Shown here: positions 12,030-23,300 of the stretch, one piece after another | Layout: every line of letters begins with the position of its first letter | Numbering within the stretch: the first letter of the stretch is position 1 | Assembly: GCF_014529535.1 (NCBI RefSeq) | Contig: NW_023503307.1 | Location: 4,747,887-4,811,886, forward strand | DNA from: Bradysia coprophila | Taxonomy: Eukaryota; Arthropoda; Insecta; Diptera; Sciaridae | Length of the DNA: 64,000 bases | Reading direction: 5' to 3' | Program-made: the position numbers and the translations under genes | Notes under the pieces: model-generated | What the model was told of the DNA's origin: nothing | What the model saw: the letters and a program-made list of their open reading frames with translations, nothing else | Database searches by the model: none

Positions 12030-15003
12030 TGAATATGGTTTGGCATTCATGAAAAGTTGGTGCGTTGAAACTGGGGCCGCATTACCGAAAACGACGTCTC
12101 GGATCATTAAAACAAAAATAATAAACCAATACCTACCCAGATTTTACTTACACGTTATTATTGGAATTATTGGATATTTTTTATACGGGCGAAACAAATC
12201 CGGACTTTTTTTTAATTTGGTTTACCTGGGGCGCTTAAATACTTACAGGTATTGCGCCACACTTTATTTTTAATGATTTTATTGTAAGAAATTTGTTTTG
12301 TAAATTAATTTAAACCGGGGATCCGGATTGTAAACGGAGAAGCATATACTTACGGAAAACGAAAAAACAAAACTTCCATTCGATTTTCTGGGGTATGCAA
12401 AATTAAAATACAAAGTCAAATTGTCCTTTGAACACCCTTCGGAATAATTAAAACAAAAACAAATTTGCGCCCATATGCTTCGGGATGCGTCGGAAATTGG
12501 AGTCAAAAAATGAAGAGCCCGAATAAGATTTGGCATTTGACGGCGGTTTTTCAAACAATAAATTATATTTGGAATCCGGATCCCCCCATATCAATCAAGC
12601 AAAAATAAAAATTATTTACCAAGAATCTTCCAAAATTAACGAAACTGCAATAATAGAAAATTCTTTCATTGATTGACTTTGAACTTTTTGTACTTCTTGT
12701 GTTTTACCATCGAAAGTCTTACCAAAAAAAACTCTCATACAAACCTATTCGGGTTGACTGGTTTTGTACATTGGTTTGGTTTATTTTAATGGTTACCGGT
12801 ATTGAAATTAGAGAAAAATCACAAAACGTTTTAAGAACAGTATAGTCTTGCACTTTATCATATAGAACCATGGTATAAGTCATTTTCATCATTTCGAATT
12901 TTAAAAAAAAATTGTCTGTTCACTTGACTCGATAAACTTCGCTAGATTAAATAAGAGTTTTTTTTATAAAATTTTTTGTTTTTTTTTTGTTAATTTATTG
13001 ATGCTGCTCATTTGTTGCATGTGTATACGGTTAAAAATTTGTCCTCTTTGTTACACAGTATAAAGTTTCTGCTTTCATTTAAATTGGCTGACGTTCGTAA
13101 TTCTTTACTTACACAAAATTTGTTTTGTCATTTTTTTTCTCTCTATTTTGTTCTAAGACTAAAACGCAGAGCAGACAAATCTGTCGCCAATACATTTAGA
13201 TGGGACTTTGGGAGGATTTTGAAGTGATAATCCACTAACCTAAGTATAGCACAAAGGCTAAAAGTCACAGACTTTGGGTAGGAAATGGTTAGAAAGAAAT
13301 TCACACGGAAAATTTGAACATTTCAAAATACTATGAAATACTGTCTTGCAGAGGTATGTTTGGTTTCGAATTTGTTGTGTTATTTCTTTCAGCACGAGTG
13401 CCGAAGAAAAATGGTGAAAAGACGAGTGGATGACGTAAAACCAGTTAAGAAAAAATTTTAGTAAAATTTTAGGCTCGCGGAACAGACCACGGTTCCGGAC
13501 AGGTTAAATATAACCTGCAGGTCCTGCAGTGCAGGACTCACGTCAGATAATTTCACAACCATAGCTGATCAGACATGAAAAAACCTGACATGACCTGAGT
13601 TAAATTTCAAAATTTTGAACTGTCAGGTAATCTGTCAGGTGAGGCTGAATTATTGCATTTCAGGTCAAATCAGGTTGACGCGTATTTTAGGCATTGAGCT
13701 GACATCTTCCAAGTCTTACTAAAATTCAAAGTGACAGGAAGCAGAGCACCTAGGTGCTTTGCAGGAAGTAATTCACATAAAAAAAAACCTAGCCTCTTGA
13801 CTTTGAAAACTGAGAGTGATATTCCCGAACGACTTAGTCCGACTAAGTTAGTCGAATTGTTCGGAAAAAAAATACGAGCAACGCGAGGCGGTATCATCGA
13901 TACGATCACTGAATGAATTGACATGGTCGCTTCGAAATTTCATCATTTCAGCCTTATGCTGAATAACTGTGATCATGACCAACGAGTCGAATTGATTAAA
14001 TCAAAACGTTTGGACCGGGATTGATATAAGTTGCAGTTAACTGCTAACTATTTGACGATACAAAAACTAATCCACTAAAGGCTATCTATGGTCATGTATA
14101 CTTCCCAGTCATTCTCTGCTACACTAACAGCACGACTTCTTCAATTAATTCGAAAAAATTTAATTGGAGGAAACAAGAGAAACATAGCTTTCTGTCCCAA
14201 CTTGTCCCTGACACTTAGCAACGAGAGCTCAAATTAGTGACTAGGACAAGCTGCGTCCGACCAATTGTTCATTTCTTTTTTTTCATATCAAGATCATCAA
14301 AAGATTTAAATTTTTGACCTGAAAATGGTTCAATTTTTTGGCAAAATTGAGTGTACTCACAGTGCATATCTCGTTCATGTTCATACTCAATAAACGCGTA
14401 TCCTCTTGGCTTTCCAGTTTCTGCATTTTGAATGACAATAATCTTCTTTATCGTACCGTACACCTCAAACTCACGCCGTAACTTTGATTCGGATGTATCG
14501 TAGTTCTGAAATCGACAAAAAAAAATTGTAAAAAAAAAAATCAAATAATCCCAACGAACCGAATGACACTTACAATTCTGGATACAAATAGTGTTTTGAA
14601 TGGATCTTCGGTTGAGTTCTTTAGTTGTGTTGGATCCCAAATGGCAATTTCACGTTCCAATTTATACGCTACTTGTTCAGCTTTTTCGCGCCTCCGACGT
14701 TCTAAGCGCTCTTCGCGTGTCTCCACACGAGTCGGTGGCGGTGTATCTTTTGGATCCTGAAATGGTTGTTTTGTTTTGTCAATAATTTAAATTTCAAATC
14801 GTCTGTCTCCAATAGCGATCGATGATTGTGCACGATGCTTGCTATTGAAATGTACTCACCTCAAAGAAGTTTAGAAAGTTGCCGACACCCAAATAGCCGC
14901 GTGTCTTTTTTTCGTGCGGTAATTTGTCGGAAGGAGGCAAATATGGGATTGGATCACGTGGAGCAAATAATGCCAGGAGATTTGGTGGCAGATACTGCGT
15001 CAT
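10077..15003 (-). CDS. snRNP-U1-70K: U1 small nuclear ribonucleoprotein 70 kDa
   Basis: U1-70K binds stem-loop I of U1 snRNA and helps define 5' splice sites in the nucleus. Seven coding exons: 15003-14860, 14756-14574, 14505-14361, 11550-11449, 11124-10930, 10859-10542 and 10243-10077. All use GT-AG sites, phases agree, and the sum is 417 residues (fly about 448). It begins [20 protein letters not shown]. The RRM has RNP2 TLFVSRI at residues 103-109 across an intron and RNP1 RGYAFIEY at about 142-149. [21 protein letters not shown] and the typical [19 protein letters not shown] follow. The rest is an Arg/Ser/Asp/Glu-rich tail. A 2.8 kb intron splits the RRM. It is divergent from Arfrp1 494 bp away. 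Confidence 0.95.
12004..12029. repeat. (GA)n microsatellite
   Basis: About thirteen uninterrupted GA dinucleotides within the large U1-70K intron. Confidence 0.95.
12317..12585. repeat. Possible inverted-repeat element with GGGGATCCGGATT ends
   Basis: The 13-mer GGGGATCCGGATT at 12317-12329 recurs exactly inverted at 12573-12585, 269 bp end to end. The rest of the two halves does not pair well and I see no target duplication, so it could be a decayed MITE or coincidence. Confidence 0.4.
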
Positions 15004-15497
15004 TTTTATGGAGTTATGTTTGGCTCAGTGAGGCTTGTTTTGTATTAAACAAATCTTATTTCTAACACTACCGTATGACGCTTGCCCTGTTCACTTATTC
15101 TAGGGACAATCGACAACGAATTTACAATCGAATTTCAGTGGTTTTGAAATGCTTTTTTTAAGCTTTAATCACAGACGATTGGAAACATCACGCCATTTTG
15201 TTTAATTTTTGACAGCAGTGGCATGACAATTCGAACGAAACGTAATAAAACGGATTTTTTGGTGTTGTCAAGTTGATTTCCATGTAGCAACTGGTTGTAT
15301 CGGTTGTACCACTTACTTAAGTGGTACACATTTATACCGATTACCGTGGAAATATTATTCAATTTGCTGAAACGTCAGAAAGAACCGATATAGAACCGAG
15401 TGATATAAAAATTTTTGGGCTGGGGCGCAAGTCAAAATGTGTCAAAAGTTGTTTTGGTGCAATTTACATTTTACGATTTTACGCTAAATCTACCAAA
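15004..15497. promoter_or_regulatory. Short divergent promoter region U1-70K / Arfrp1
   Basis: 494 bp separate the two start codons of oppositely transcribed housekeeping genes, so both promoters and 5' UTRs must sit here. No TATA box is obvious. An in-frame open stretch continues upstream of the Arfrp1 start to 15321 but lacks conserved sequence. Confidence 0.55.
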
Positions 15498-16248
15498 ATG
15501 TTCACACTGCTACATGGTTTCTACAAATATCTGAAACAGAAGGACGAATACTGTGTCCTGATCTTAGGCCTAGACAATGCTGGCAAAACGGTCTTAACAC
15601 AAATTATCTAAAGCCCGACTTATTAGTGAAACGATATATTCTGATTTCAGACGTATCTGGAGGCAGCCAAAACAAAATTTACAAAAAATTATCGTGGCAT
15701 CAATCCCAGCAAAATAACAACAACGGTAGGACTAAATATTGGACAAATTGACCTGAGTGGCATACGGTTAAGTTTTTGGGATCTTGGCGGGCAGTTAGAA
15801 TTGCAATCGTTATGGGACAAATACTACCAGGAATCGCACGGCATTATTTACGTCATTGATTCGAACGACAGAGATCGTATGGAAGAGTCCAAAGAAGTAT
15901 TTGGTAAGGTAGCGAAAATTCCTTCTCCTTCCTTGAGAGATGGACAAATTAACGAAATTGTTAATTCGCTCGTTTTTGTATTTTGCAGACAAAATGATTT
16001 CGAATGATCATCTGTCCGGCGTCCCGTTACTTGTTTTAGCCAATAAACAAGATCTACCCGATTGCATGGGAGTTCGTGAAATTAAGCCTGTTTTTCAACA
16101 TTCCGGAAGCCATATCGGTCGCAGGGAATGCCTTGTGATGCCAGTGTCTGCGCTGACAAAGGAGGGAGTGGACGAAGGTATTCGATGGCTGACCGAAAGT
16201 GTGAAACAAAATAGCATAATCAGAAAACCGCGCGGAGTTAACGATTGA
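15498..16248 (+). CDS. Arfrp1: ADP-ribosylation factor-related protein 1 (Arfrp1/Arl3-type GTPase)
   Basis: An Arf-family GTPase of the trans-Golgi network that recruits Arl1 and golgins; yeast Arl3 is the equivalent. Exons 15498-15590, 15651-15903 and 15989-16248 give 201 residues, the usual family length. G1 is GLDNAGKT (residues 24-31), with WDLGGQ (G3) and LANKQDLPD (G4), plus the family signature LWDKYYQESHGIIYVIDSNDRDR. The start MFTLL lacks the myristoylated Gly2 of Arfs; a Met-Phe start fits the N-terminal acetylation known for Arl3/ARFRP1. The first donor is a weak GTCTTA. It sits in tandem upstream of AP-1gamma, another trans-Golgi component. Confidence 0.94.
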
Positions 16249-16367
16249 TAATGTAATTGGGTGAGGAAAGGGGGAGGGGAAAAACAAATCGTGAAAATTA
16301 TTTTGTTGTTATTTAACCAACGACGACCTCGAACGACTGTTATAAAATATTTTTTTAAATTTAGTGA

Positions 16368-16373
16368 AATAAA
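16368..16373 (+). terminator. Polyadenylation signal of Arfrp1
   Basis: AATAAA 120 bp after the Arfrp1 stop codon. Confidence 0.55.
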
Positions 16374-18710
16374 AAGATTTTTAGCTATTTTACGACCCAT
16401 TGGTTTGCGGCAAAGTGAATAACATCTCTGGGCATCAAGATCTCGCGTCGAACCTTTTTTCTAAACTATGGAATGAATCTCCGGTCCAGTTTTAATGTAA
16501 ACTCGAATTTCGGAATTTGATGAAAAGTTGCGTTGACTTATATAGATTCTAAAAGTCACGCTTTTAACTTCAACAGTTAACCACCGTCCATTCCAGATTT
16601 AAAAATATAAGAATTCGAGTCAATGAAGTCAATATTTTAAATTATTAAAGACCTATGAGTAGTGTGAGCTGATGTTTGGAATTATCTTAATTTTGGTGCT
16701 TAGCCTAACGTCAATTGAGAAGAATTGCTCTACATGCCTAGCGATAAAACAAAATAAATGATCACTCCTTCTACGGCACACACTATTATACTAATTTTTA
16801 CGATCGAAGTCAACAATAGACTCGACACTTAGATAGCTACATTCGATATTTCAGCTACATTCGAGAACAACTTGCAAGGGCATTGCACGGCCACATCTAG
16901 TCTGCCTTCTCAATTAAAAAAAAAACTGTTTTTCGCCATTTTCAGGGACAACAATGCCCTTCTTCTTCTTTTTCTACTTCAACAATGCCTCTCAGGGACA
17001 ACAATTCCCAGCTTAGCTCATCAGAATCTACAAGCCTGGGCGTTAGTGGCTTTATCTCCGAATATTCTTTTTTGAATTGTAATTCAGTGGCGTGAATGAA
17101 CTACTCCTACTTCCTCGCCTGTTTCTAACCTTATAAAAACGGATATCCATTCGACATCGACGGAAAAAGAAGCACACGCATGCTTTCATATGCGTAAACA
17201 TTTCGCATATACTTTCTTATAGCAGTAATTTTCTATTGTATCAAACACTAAGCGATATACTTGAAACAAAAGATTTAATTATTTTAAGTTTACGTGTTAC
17301 GGCAATGGCGCTTCGCTCATATAAAATATCCATTTTTATTGTCTAATCACGTATACCACTACCACGTACATACTGTACTATGATTACGCTTGTCTTGCTC
17401 TACGAGAGAATTGTGGTTTTGACGTGTGGGAAGTGTGTAGTTTGAGCCGACTCATTACATCGCTACTCTCGCTCGTGATGAAATGTTGCAATTCCCTTCA
17501 ATAATAGTTCTATCCATTCTGATCCATTTTACAAAAACTGGGAACATCCCACTCAATTTCGAAAATACCTCCTCAAACTTATAATAAGAGAGAAAGTACG
17601 TATCACGTATGAATCGCGGGGTCGCTTTAAAAAAGTTTGTTGAAAACTACACATCTGTATAGGTGTATACCAAAGATTATATTGCTAGAAACAATAAAAT
17701 GGCTATTTGTACGACGTGTTGCATACAGCCGAAGTAAATCCACAATCATCATACCACAGAGACGATGGTGGTATATACTGAAACAAATCTACTTAACTTT
17801 CTTATGTCATTTTCCTTTTGCCATGAAAGAATGGACAACGGAAAAAGATGTACATTTCCAGAGCGCCTTCAAGCTGCGCTTTATTTACGAGGTTTCGAGT
17901 TTGAAACTTGGAGTTCATAAGTCAGTGAACTAAAGCGAAATGAAATTCGGTTTACCTTTATATTATCACACCGCAGTATTTGACTAGAATAATGAATGGA
18001 AAATCCAAATTAAATACGTTCGACTGATAAGAAAGCTTATCTTCAGTTCAAAAAAAAACTTTCGTAATTTTCAACCAGGTAACCGTGTTTATCACACAAA
18101 TACCTGTAATTAAATTCATACCTTTTTAGCCTGTTTTCTTTAGTGAAAATTTATTTTATTTAAAAGAAGAAAGAAATAAACAAAACTATAACTTGGCTAA
18201 GCCGAAAACGGATTTTAAGACATTGTGGAACAACTATGCCAACGGTATATTAGGGCAAAAAATTTATATTATCGAGTGAATAATATTTATTGTGGACACT
18301 AAAACGACATTTAGTCAGAAAAGATTACGGCGGTGTTGTGTTAATCTCAAATAATAAAAAAAAAGTTTCGTGAATCAAAAAATCAGATCCGTGATGTATC
18401 CTTACTACGAAACAGATTGGAGTGTTCTGCCGGAACACAATAACAGAAGGTTCGTAAGCTCCTTGATCAACTTTAAACCAATAATAGCTTCATAGTCTTT
18501 CTGCAATTTCTTAAACACATGTCTGTCTGAAGAGAGTACTCAAATTTGAAATTAGCTTGCACTATTCAATCAATTGATTCAAGGTTTGTTCAACGGATGG
18601 AATCAAATGAAATTAAAATTTTTGGGTGATGCATACTTTGTAAAGGGCGGATGAAATATCCCAAAGCACCCAGCCACGGCATAGTAAAATAAACCAGGCA
18701 GGAGCGTCTA

Positions 18711-18840
18711 CATACGATGTGGTGCATTTTACATACTATGTGGTTCATTTTACATACGATGCGATTCATTTTCATGCGATGCCGTTCATTTTTGGGAAAG
18801 GAGATTTATTTTTCAAGAGATGTGGTTCATTTTTCATATG
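18711..18840. repeat. Minisatellite, 21-bp unit
   Basis: Four to six degenerate copies of CATACGATGTGGTTCATTTTA in tandem; the first three are clearest and later ones are interrupted by GGGAAAGGAGATT-like sequence. Confidence 0.8.
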
Positions 18841-19251
18841 CTATTTGATACGACTGTAAATTGTAAATGGTGTAAATACGATACACAGTGATCTGTATAC
18901 GATCGTTACACTACACATGAACATATAAAAAAGATTAAGCGAATTCTATCTATTATACGAACGTAGGGCAGCCAAATTGTTCTTAATATTTTTGTGTAAC
19001 CACAAAATTGATCACGGTCGCTAACTGCCAAACAGAGAATGAAATTGTTTTATAGTTGTATAATGCACCGTCCAATGCACTATTTAGAGTACAGCTCATG
19101 ATTGAAGTGCGTAGTTGACAGTATGTGCTTACTTTGTTAATTTGTGAGTTTCAGTATGGACAAACGTAAAATCCATGAGTCACTTCGTTCGGGCCAATGA
19201 AAGTCTAGAACAGGTATGGTCGATCAGTGAATTCGTTTTAAACGCACTCAC

Positions 19252-19287
19252 ATTTTATGTCAAAATAATATGAAAATGAGTGCGTTG
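19252..19287. repeat. Hairpin repeat, copy 1 (AACGCACTCA)
   Basis: AACGCACTCA and TGAGTGCGTT bracket a 16-bp core with TATGTCAAAATAATATG. The same arrangement occurs at 49525-49570, including the identical TATGTCAAAATAATATGAA core, so it is a dispersed element rather than a chance palindrome. Confidence 0.65.
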
Positions 19288-19423
19288 AAGTACGAAAATC
19301 AAATTTTTATGTCCATAAATAACGATTTCGCTACCAAGTTAGGAATTTCTGTATTTCTGTTGCTTAATTAAAAAAGTCTATTTTCGCTTCAGAAAAACCC
19401 TCGTTTTCCGCTCCGAAACACGA

Positions 19424-19582
19424 AATAGTACATTTCGCACCTAGGACTAAAAGTCTTTTTTAGCGTGTGAGAGGTTTCTAGAAAGAGTCGAAGCCGAGTT
19501 GTAAAATCGACTATGCTAAAAATGAATTTTAGTGCGTGGTACGAATAACACGAAGTCGCACTTTTTTGGTCCTAGGTATTAC
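19424..19582. repeat. Foldback repeat CCTAGGACTAAAAGTC, copy 1
   Basis: The left end reads AATAGTACATTTCGCACCTA then GGACTAAAAGTCTTTTTTAG and GCGTGTGA; the right end carries the inverse of the CCTAGGACC part near 19565-19577. It is the most diverged of the three copies (others at 62028-62195 and 62574-62846). Confidence 0.65.
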
Positions 19583-20380
19583 TACCATTCTAAACCTTGT
19601 CTTCGAAAACAATTGCGCCGCTCCGAATCGTTTAATTTTCGGAATGATTGAATTCATTCATTTCAGACGTTAAACGTACAATTTGTCTTTTTTATAAAAT
19701 GTCAATCGTTCCAAATGGTACGAAGTGTTTGTACAATTTTTTTGATGTAAAATTTTCACAATTTCGACCTTAAATATCGCAATAAATACATTGCCAAACA
19801 TAAATGCAACATTTGTCAACGATTTATTCATAAAATCATAATAATTGAACAGAGATTCGACGTGAATGGTGTAATTTTCTGAATCCGAATTTCGTGCCGT
19901 GAGTGTTCAGAATTGACGTGTGTGTTTTTTTTTTCATCTTCTCAGCTGAAAAACTTAATATTTTTCTACCCAAAAAATAATATAAAAATTCATTAAACGA
20001 ATTGTGATTTGTGTCCATTCCAAATGTTATTTCGGTGCTGAATATTGTCCACCTGAATGTTTTTTTTTATTGATTTTACTTTGATTTTGTGATCGTTTTG
20101 TATATATGTGTAGTTGTAATTGTTTATTCCATTTAAGAGACGAAAGAAAAAATTAAGATCAATTAGGTGCGGCGTGCGATCATAATATTTAAATTCTCTT
20201 ATTTGGACCAGTCTTCGGTACCCTCCAGAAAAATTAAAAGGAAAACTTAAATCGCGTACCGACAAACGCTACATAAAATATCGAACATCGCATATATAAA
20301 TACCTACACACCACAATTAAAATTCTTTTGTTTTCGGACAAGGAATTTCAGCGCATTTCTAGCATTTACCAAACACAAAA

Positions 20381-23300
20381 ATGAATCCTGAACATGGGTA
20401 ATTATCATAGATTAACTAATTGTTTGTTACCACACATTATTTATTGAAGTACTGAGACTCTATTTACGTCCAATTTGCATATTAGTTATTCCACTTCCAC
20501 CGGTTTTTTTGAAGTTAAGTTCATAGGTTTCGACGGTATGTTGAATTTCAAAGTGAATTAAGATTCGTTGCTATTTGTTTAGCTAAATCGGTCAGAAGAT
20601 TTTTCCTGCAATGTGACACATTTCTGTCAACGTATCGCTCTGTAATGGTCAGTTGTATGCGTATTAGATACCAGAAACCACCTGCGCATTCTTAACTTCC
20701 TTCGGTAAACTTTCACCAACAATCAGAATAAATGAGTCGCATGAAGTTGAAATTGAATACTACACGGTTCCACCTCTGGAAAGTTCATTTCAATTTCACG
20801 AATCGTCGAACCGGCTCAATGTTTTTGTTAATTCACTCCACATTTCCATGAAAGGATCAGCAAATTAAATTCTCTGGATTAACCGAATCCAGACATAGTG
20901 AAATTAGGCTACCAGTAGTAAGTGCCGAATTCGAAGTCACTTAATCGGCCGGCGGCTCACCTTCAATTTACTAATCGTGGCGTAACTTTAAACTCTACTT
21001 TGGTTACAAGTTGAATCTGTGCATGGCGAACACTATGCACTGAAAAGCTTAATGAGCCACATAGATTCGCAATAAAATTCGCTTACCGTTAACATGCACT
21101 CAATGTCACTTACTAATTAACAGAAGCTTGAATAGCAGCGTTGATATATGCAAATAACTCGGCGAAACCTATGAATGAACTGAAACTTTATTTGAATTTG
21201 TCTCAAGTTTTTATTTTTCCTCTAACACAAGAATCCAAACTAACAGAATGATGCATGGTGTCTTTGTTTAATTTTGTTTCAGATTTAATCCGGCTTTTAA
21301 TATGGCTACCATACGACAGGCTGTGGAAAGAGCTGTCGAAAGGGGTATAAGTAATGGTCTTTGATTTTTTTTCTTTTACTTATTTGTTACAACATGTTTG
21401 CTCAATTCCTGTCAGAGTTTATCGAAACTGATAAATTCAACTGGTCGATAATAACTAAGAAATCTGGTTGAATTTTACAGTTTTACGTTTGAAAGCTGGC
21501 CATAAGGCTACATTAAATGTGTGCGGTGTGAATTAACATATTTTCTCCACTCATTTTGTCGATGTGTTGTCTGATGACAATTCAGCTGAGAAATTTTTAA
21601 CTCTCTCAGTCTCTTTTTCTACCATGGCAGTAAAACAGTCATTTCTCACCAGAACTGTCATACATTGTTTCTTTAAATGTTCTAACGAGTCGAAAGGTTA
21701 TATTCGGCCTGCACACACATGAAAAACGTTGTGTTTACGTCAGGAAAAAATCGACCGTTAAATTCATCAGATTATCTTATCAACTCTGGTTGGAGTTGAG
21801 ATGTTATTTGTCATCATAAAACGTAACACGAGAAACCATAACTTTTCCGCAATTCCTTTCTGTTCCACCAGTGAGAATGCCCACACCGACCCGGCTCCGT
21901 GACTTAATTCGACAGATTCGGGCTGCCCGAACGGCTGCTGAAGAACGAGCTGTAGTAAATAAGGAAACCGCTTACATTCGAACTACATTTCGAGAGGAAG
22001 ACTCGGTGTGGCGATGCAGAAACATTGCGAAACTGTTGTACATTCACATGCTCGGCTATCCGGCCCATTTCGCTCAGTTAGAATGTCTGAAATTGACGGC
22101 CAGTCCACGGTTCACAGACAAGCGAATCGGCTATCTAGGTGCTATGCTGCTGTTGGACGAAAGACAAGACGTTCATTTGCTGATCACAAATTGTTTGAAA
22201 AAGTTGGTTGACAAGGAGTGTTCGTTGGTTTCGTTGTGACTCATTTCCGTTCGATTTTTTGTAGTGATTTGAACAGTCCCACTCAGTTTGTGGTTGGCCT
22301 GGCGCTATGTACATTGGGAGCGATTGCTTCGCCGGAAATGGCTCGAGATTTAGCTAGTGAAGTGGAACGACTAATGAAATCGCCGAATGCTTACATTCGG
22401 AAAAAGGCGGCGTTGTGCGCTTTTCGTGTCATCAAGCGTGTTCCGGATTTGATGGAAATATTTTTGCCAGCAACGAGGTCTCTCTTGAGTGAAAAGAATC
22501 ACGGTACGTATTCAATCTTTGACGTGGGATTAGTGCCACACTGCATTCATGATGGATTGTTTGATTTCAGGTATTTTGATCACTGGCGTCACGTTAATTA
22601 CGGAAATGTGCGAAAACAGTACCGACACGTTACTGCATTTCAAAAAGGTAAATATTTTGTGGTATCATTGAATTAAACATATCTATCGTCTACCCAGTCT
22701 ACCTGTTTAGTTGCATGCTAATATTTAAAAAAGAAAATTAATTTCGACATGCGCTCTCAAATTGTGTTCTATGTCCTACGATACATTTTGAACGGAAATT
22801 CGTCTACGATTTCTCTGAACTAATTCGGTATTACCTGTACTATGTAGATATTTAAAAGTATTTTTATGTAATTTGCTTGCCAGGATAGTGGAAGCCGTGA
22901 GGTATGCTATTACACTTTCCATTTATGTGTCAGGCTTTTTAGCTCTTCATCAAATTGCCGCTAGAAATTTTTTTGCTTGTAAATCCATTTCGATTTCTTT
23001 ATTTTTAATTTACAACTTTAACCATTCGAATAGATTGTCCAAAATTTGGTGCGAATTTTGAAAAATTTAATTATGGCTGGCTATTCACCCGAACATGATG
23101 TCAGTGGCATTAGTGATCCATTTTTACAGGTGAGTGCAATTTGTTGTTGTAATGTTTCAGTGAACGTTTACGTCCCAATTGGCTATACTCTTTGTTTTTG
23201 GGTCGAAGACGTTATTTGATCAGTAAACCCATCATCATCAGAGGAAATAGCGATCTGCTGAGTCAAACAAAAGGTTTATTTTATGAAAACAAAAAGGAAA

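Larger units (their letters stand above)
11551..14360 (-). other. 2.8 kb intron of U1-70K with repeats
   Basis: This intron interrupts the RRM coding sequence. It contains a GA microsatellite (12004-12029), a possible inverted-repeat element (12317-12585) and a cluster of TCAGGT/ACCTGA motifs around 13500-13680 that resembles the 8230-8520 repeat composition. I see no exon in it. Confidence 0.7.
16374..20380. other. 4 kb region between Arfrp1 and AP-1gamma, mostly repeats
   Basis: No gene is supported. It contains a stretch at about 17290-17352 (TTTACGTGTTACGGCA ... TAATCACGTA) that recurs near 62644-62697, a 21-bp minisatellite (18711-18840), a 33-bp dispersed repeat (19078-19110, related to 34252-34284), a hairpin (19252-19287) and a foldback element (19424-19582). 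The last few hundred bases should include the AP-1gamma promoter and 5' UTR. Confidence 0.65.

Noticed and set aside
15321-15497. In-frame upstream extension of Arfrp1
   Set aside because: No conserved residues upstream; the ATG at 15498 gives the family-typical MFTLL start and length.
18711-18840. CRISPR-like array of regularly spaced repeats
   Set aside because: The units are head-to-tail 21-bp copies without unique spacers, and the genome is eukaryotic; it is a minisatellite.
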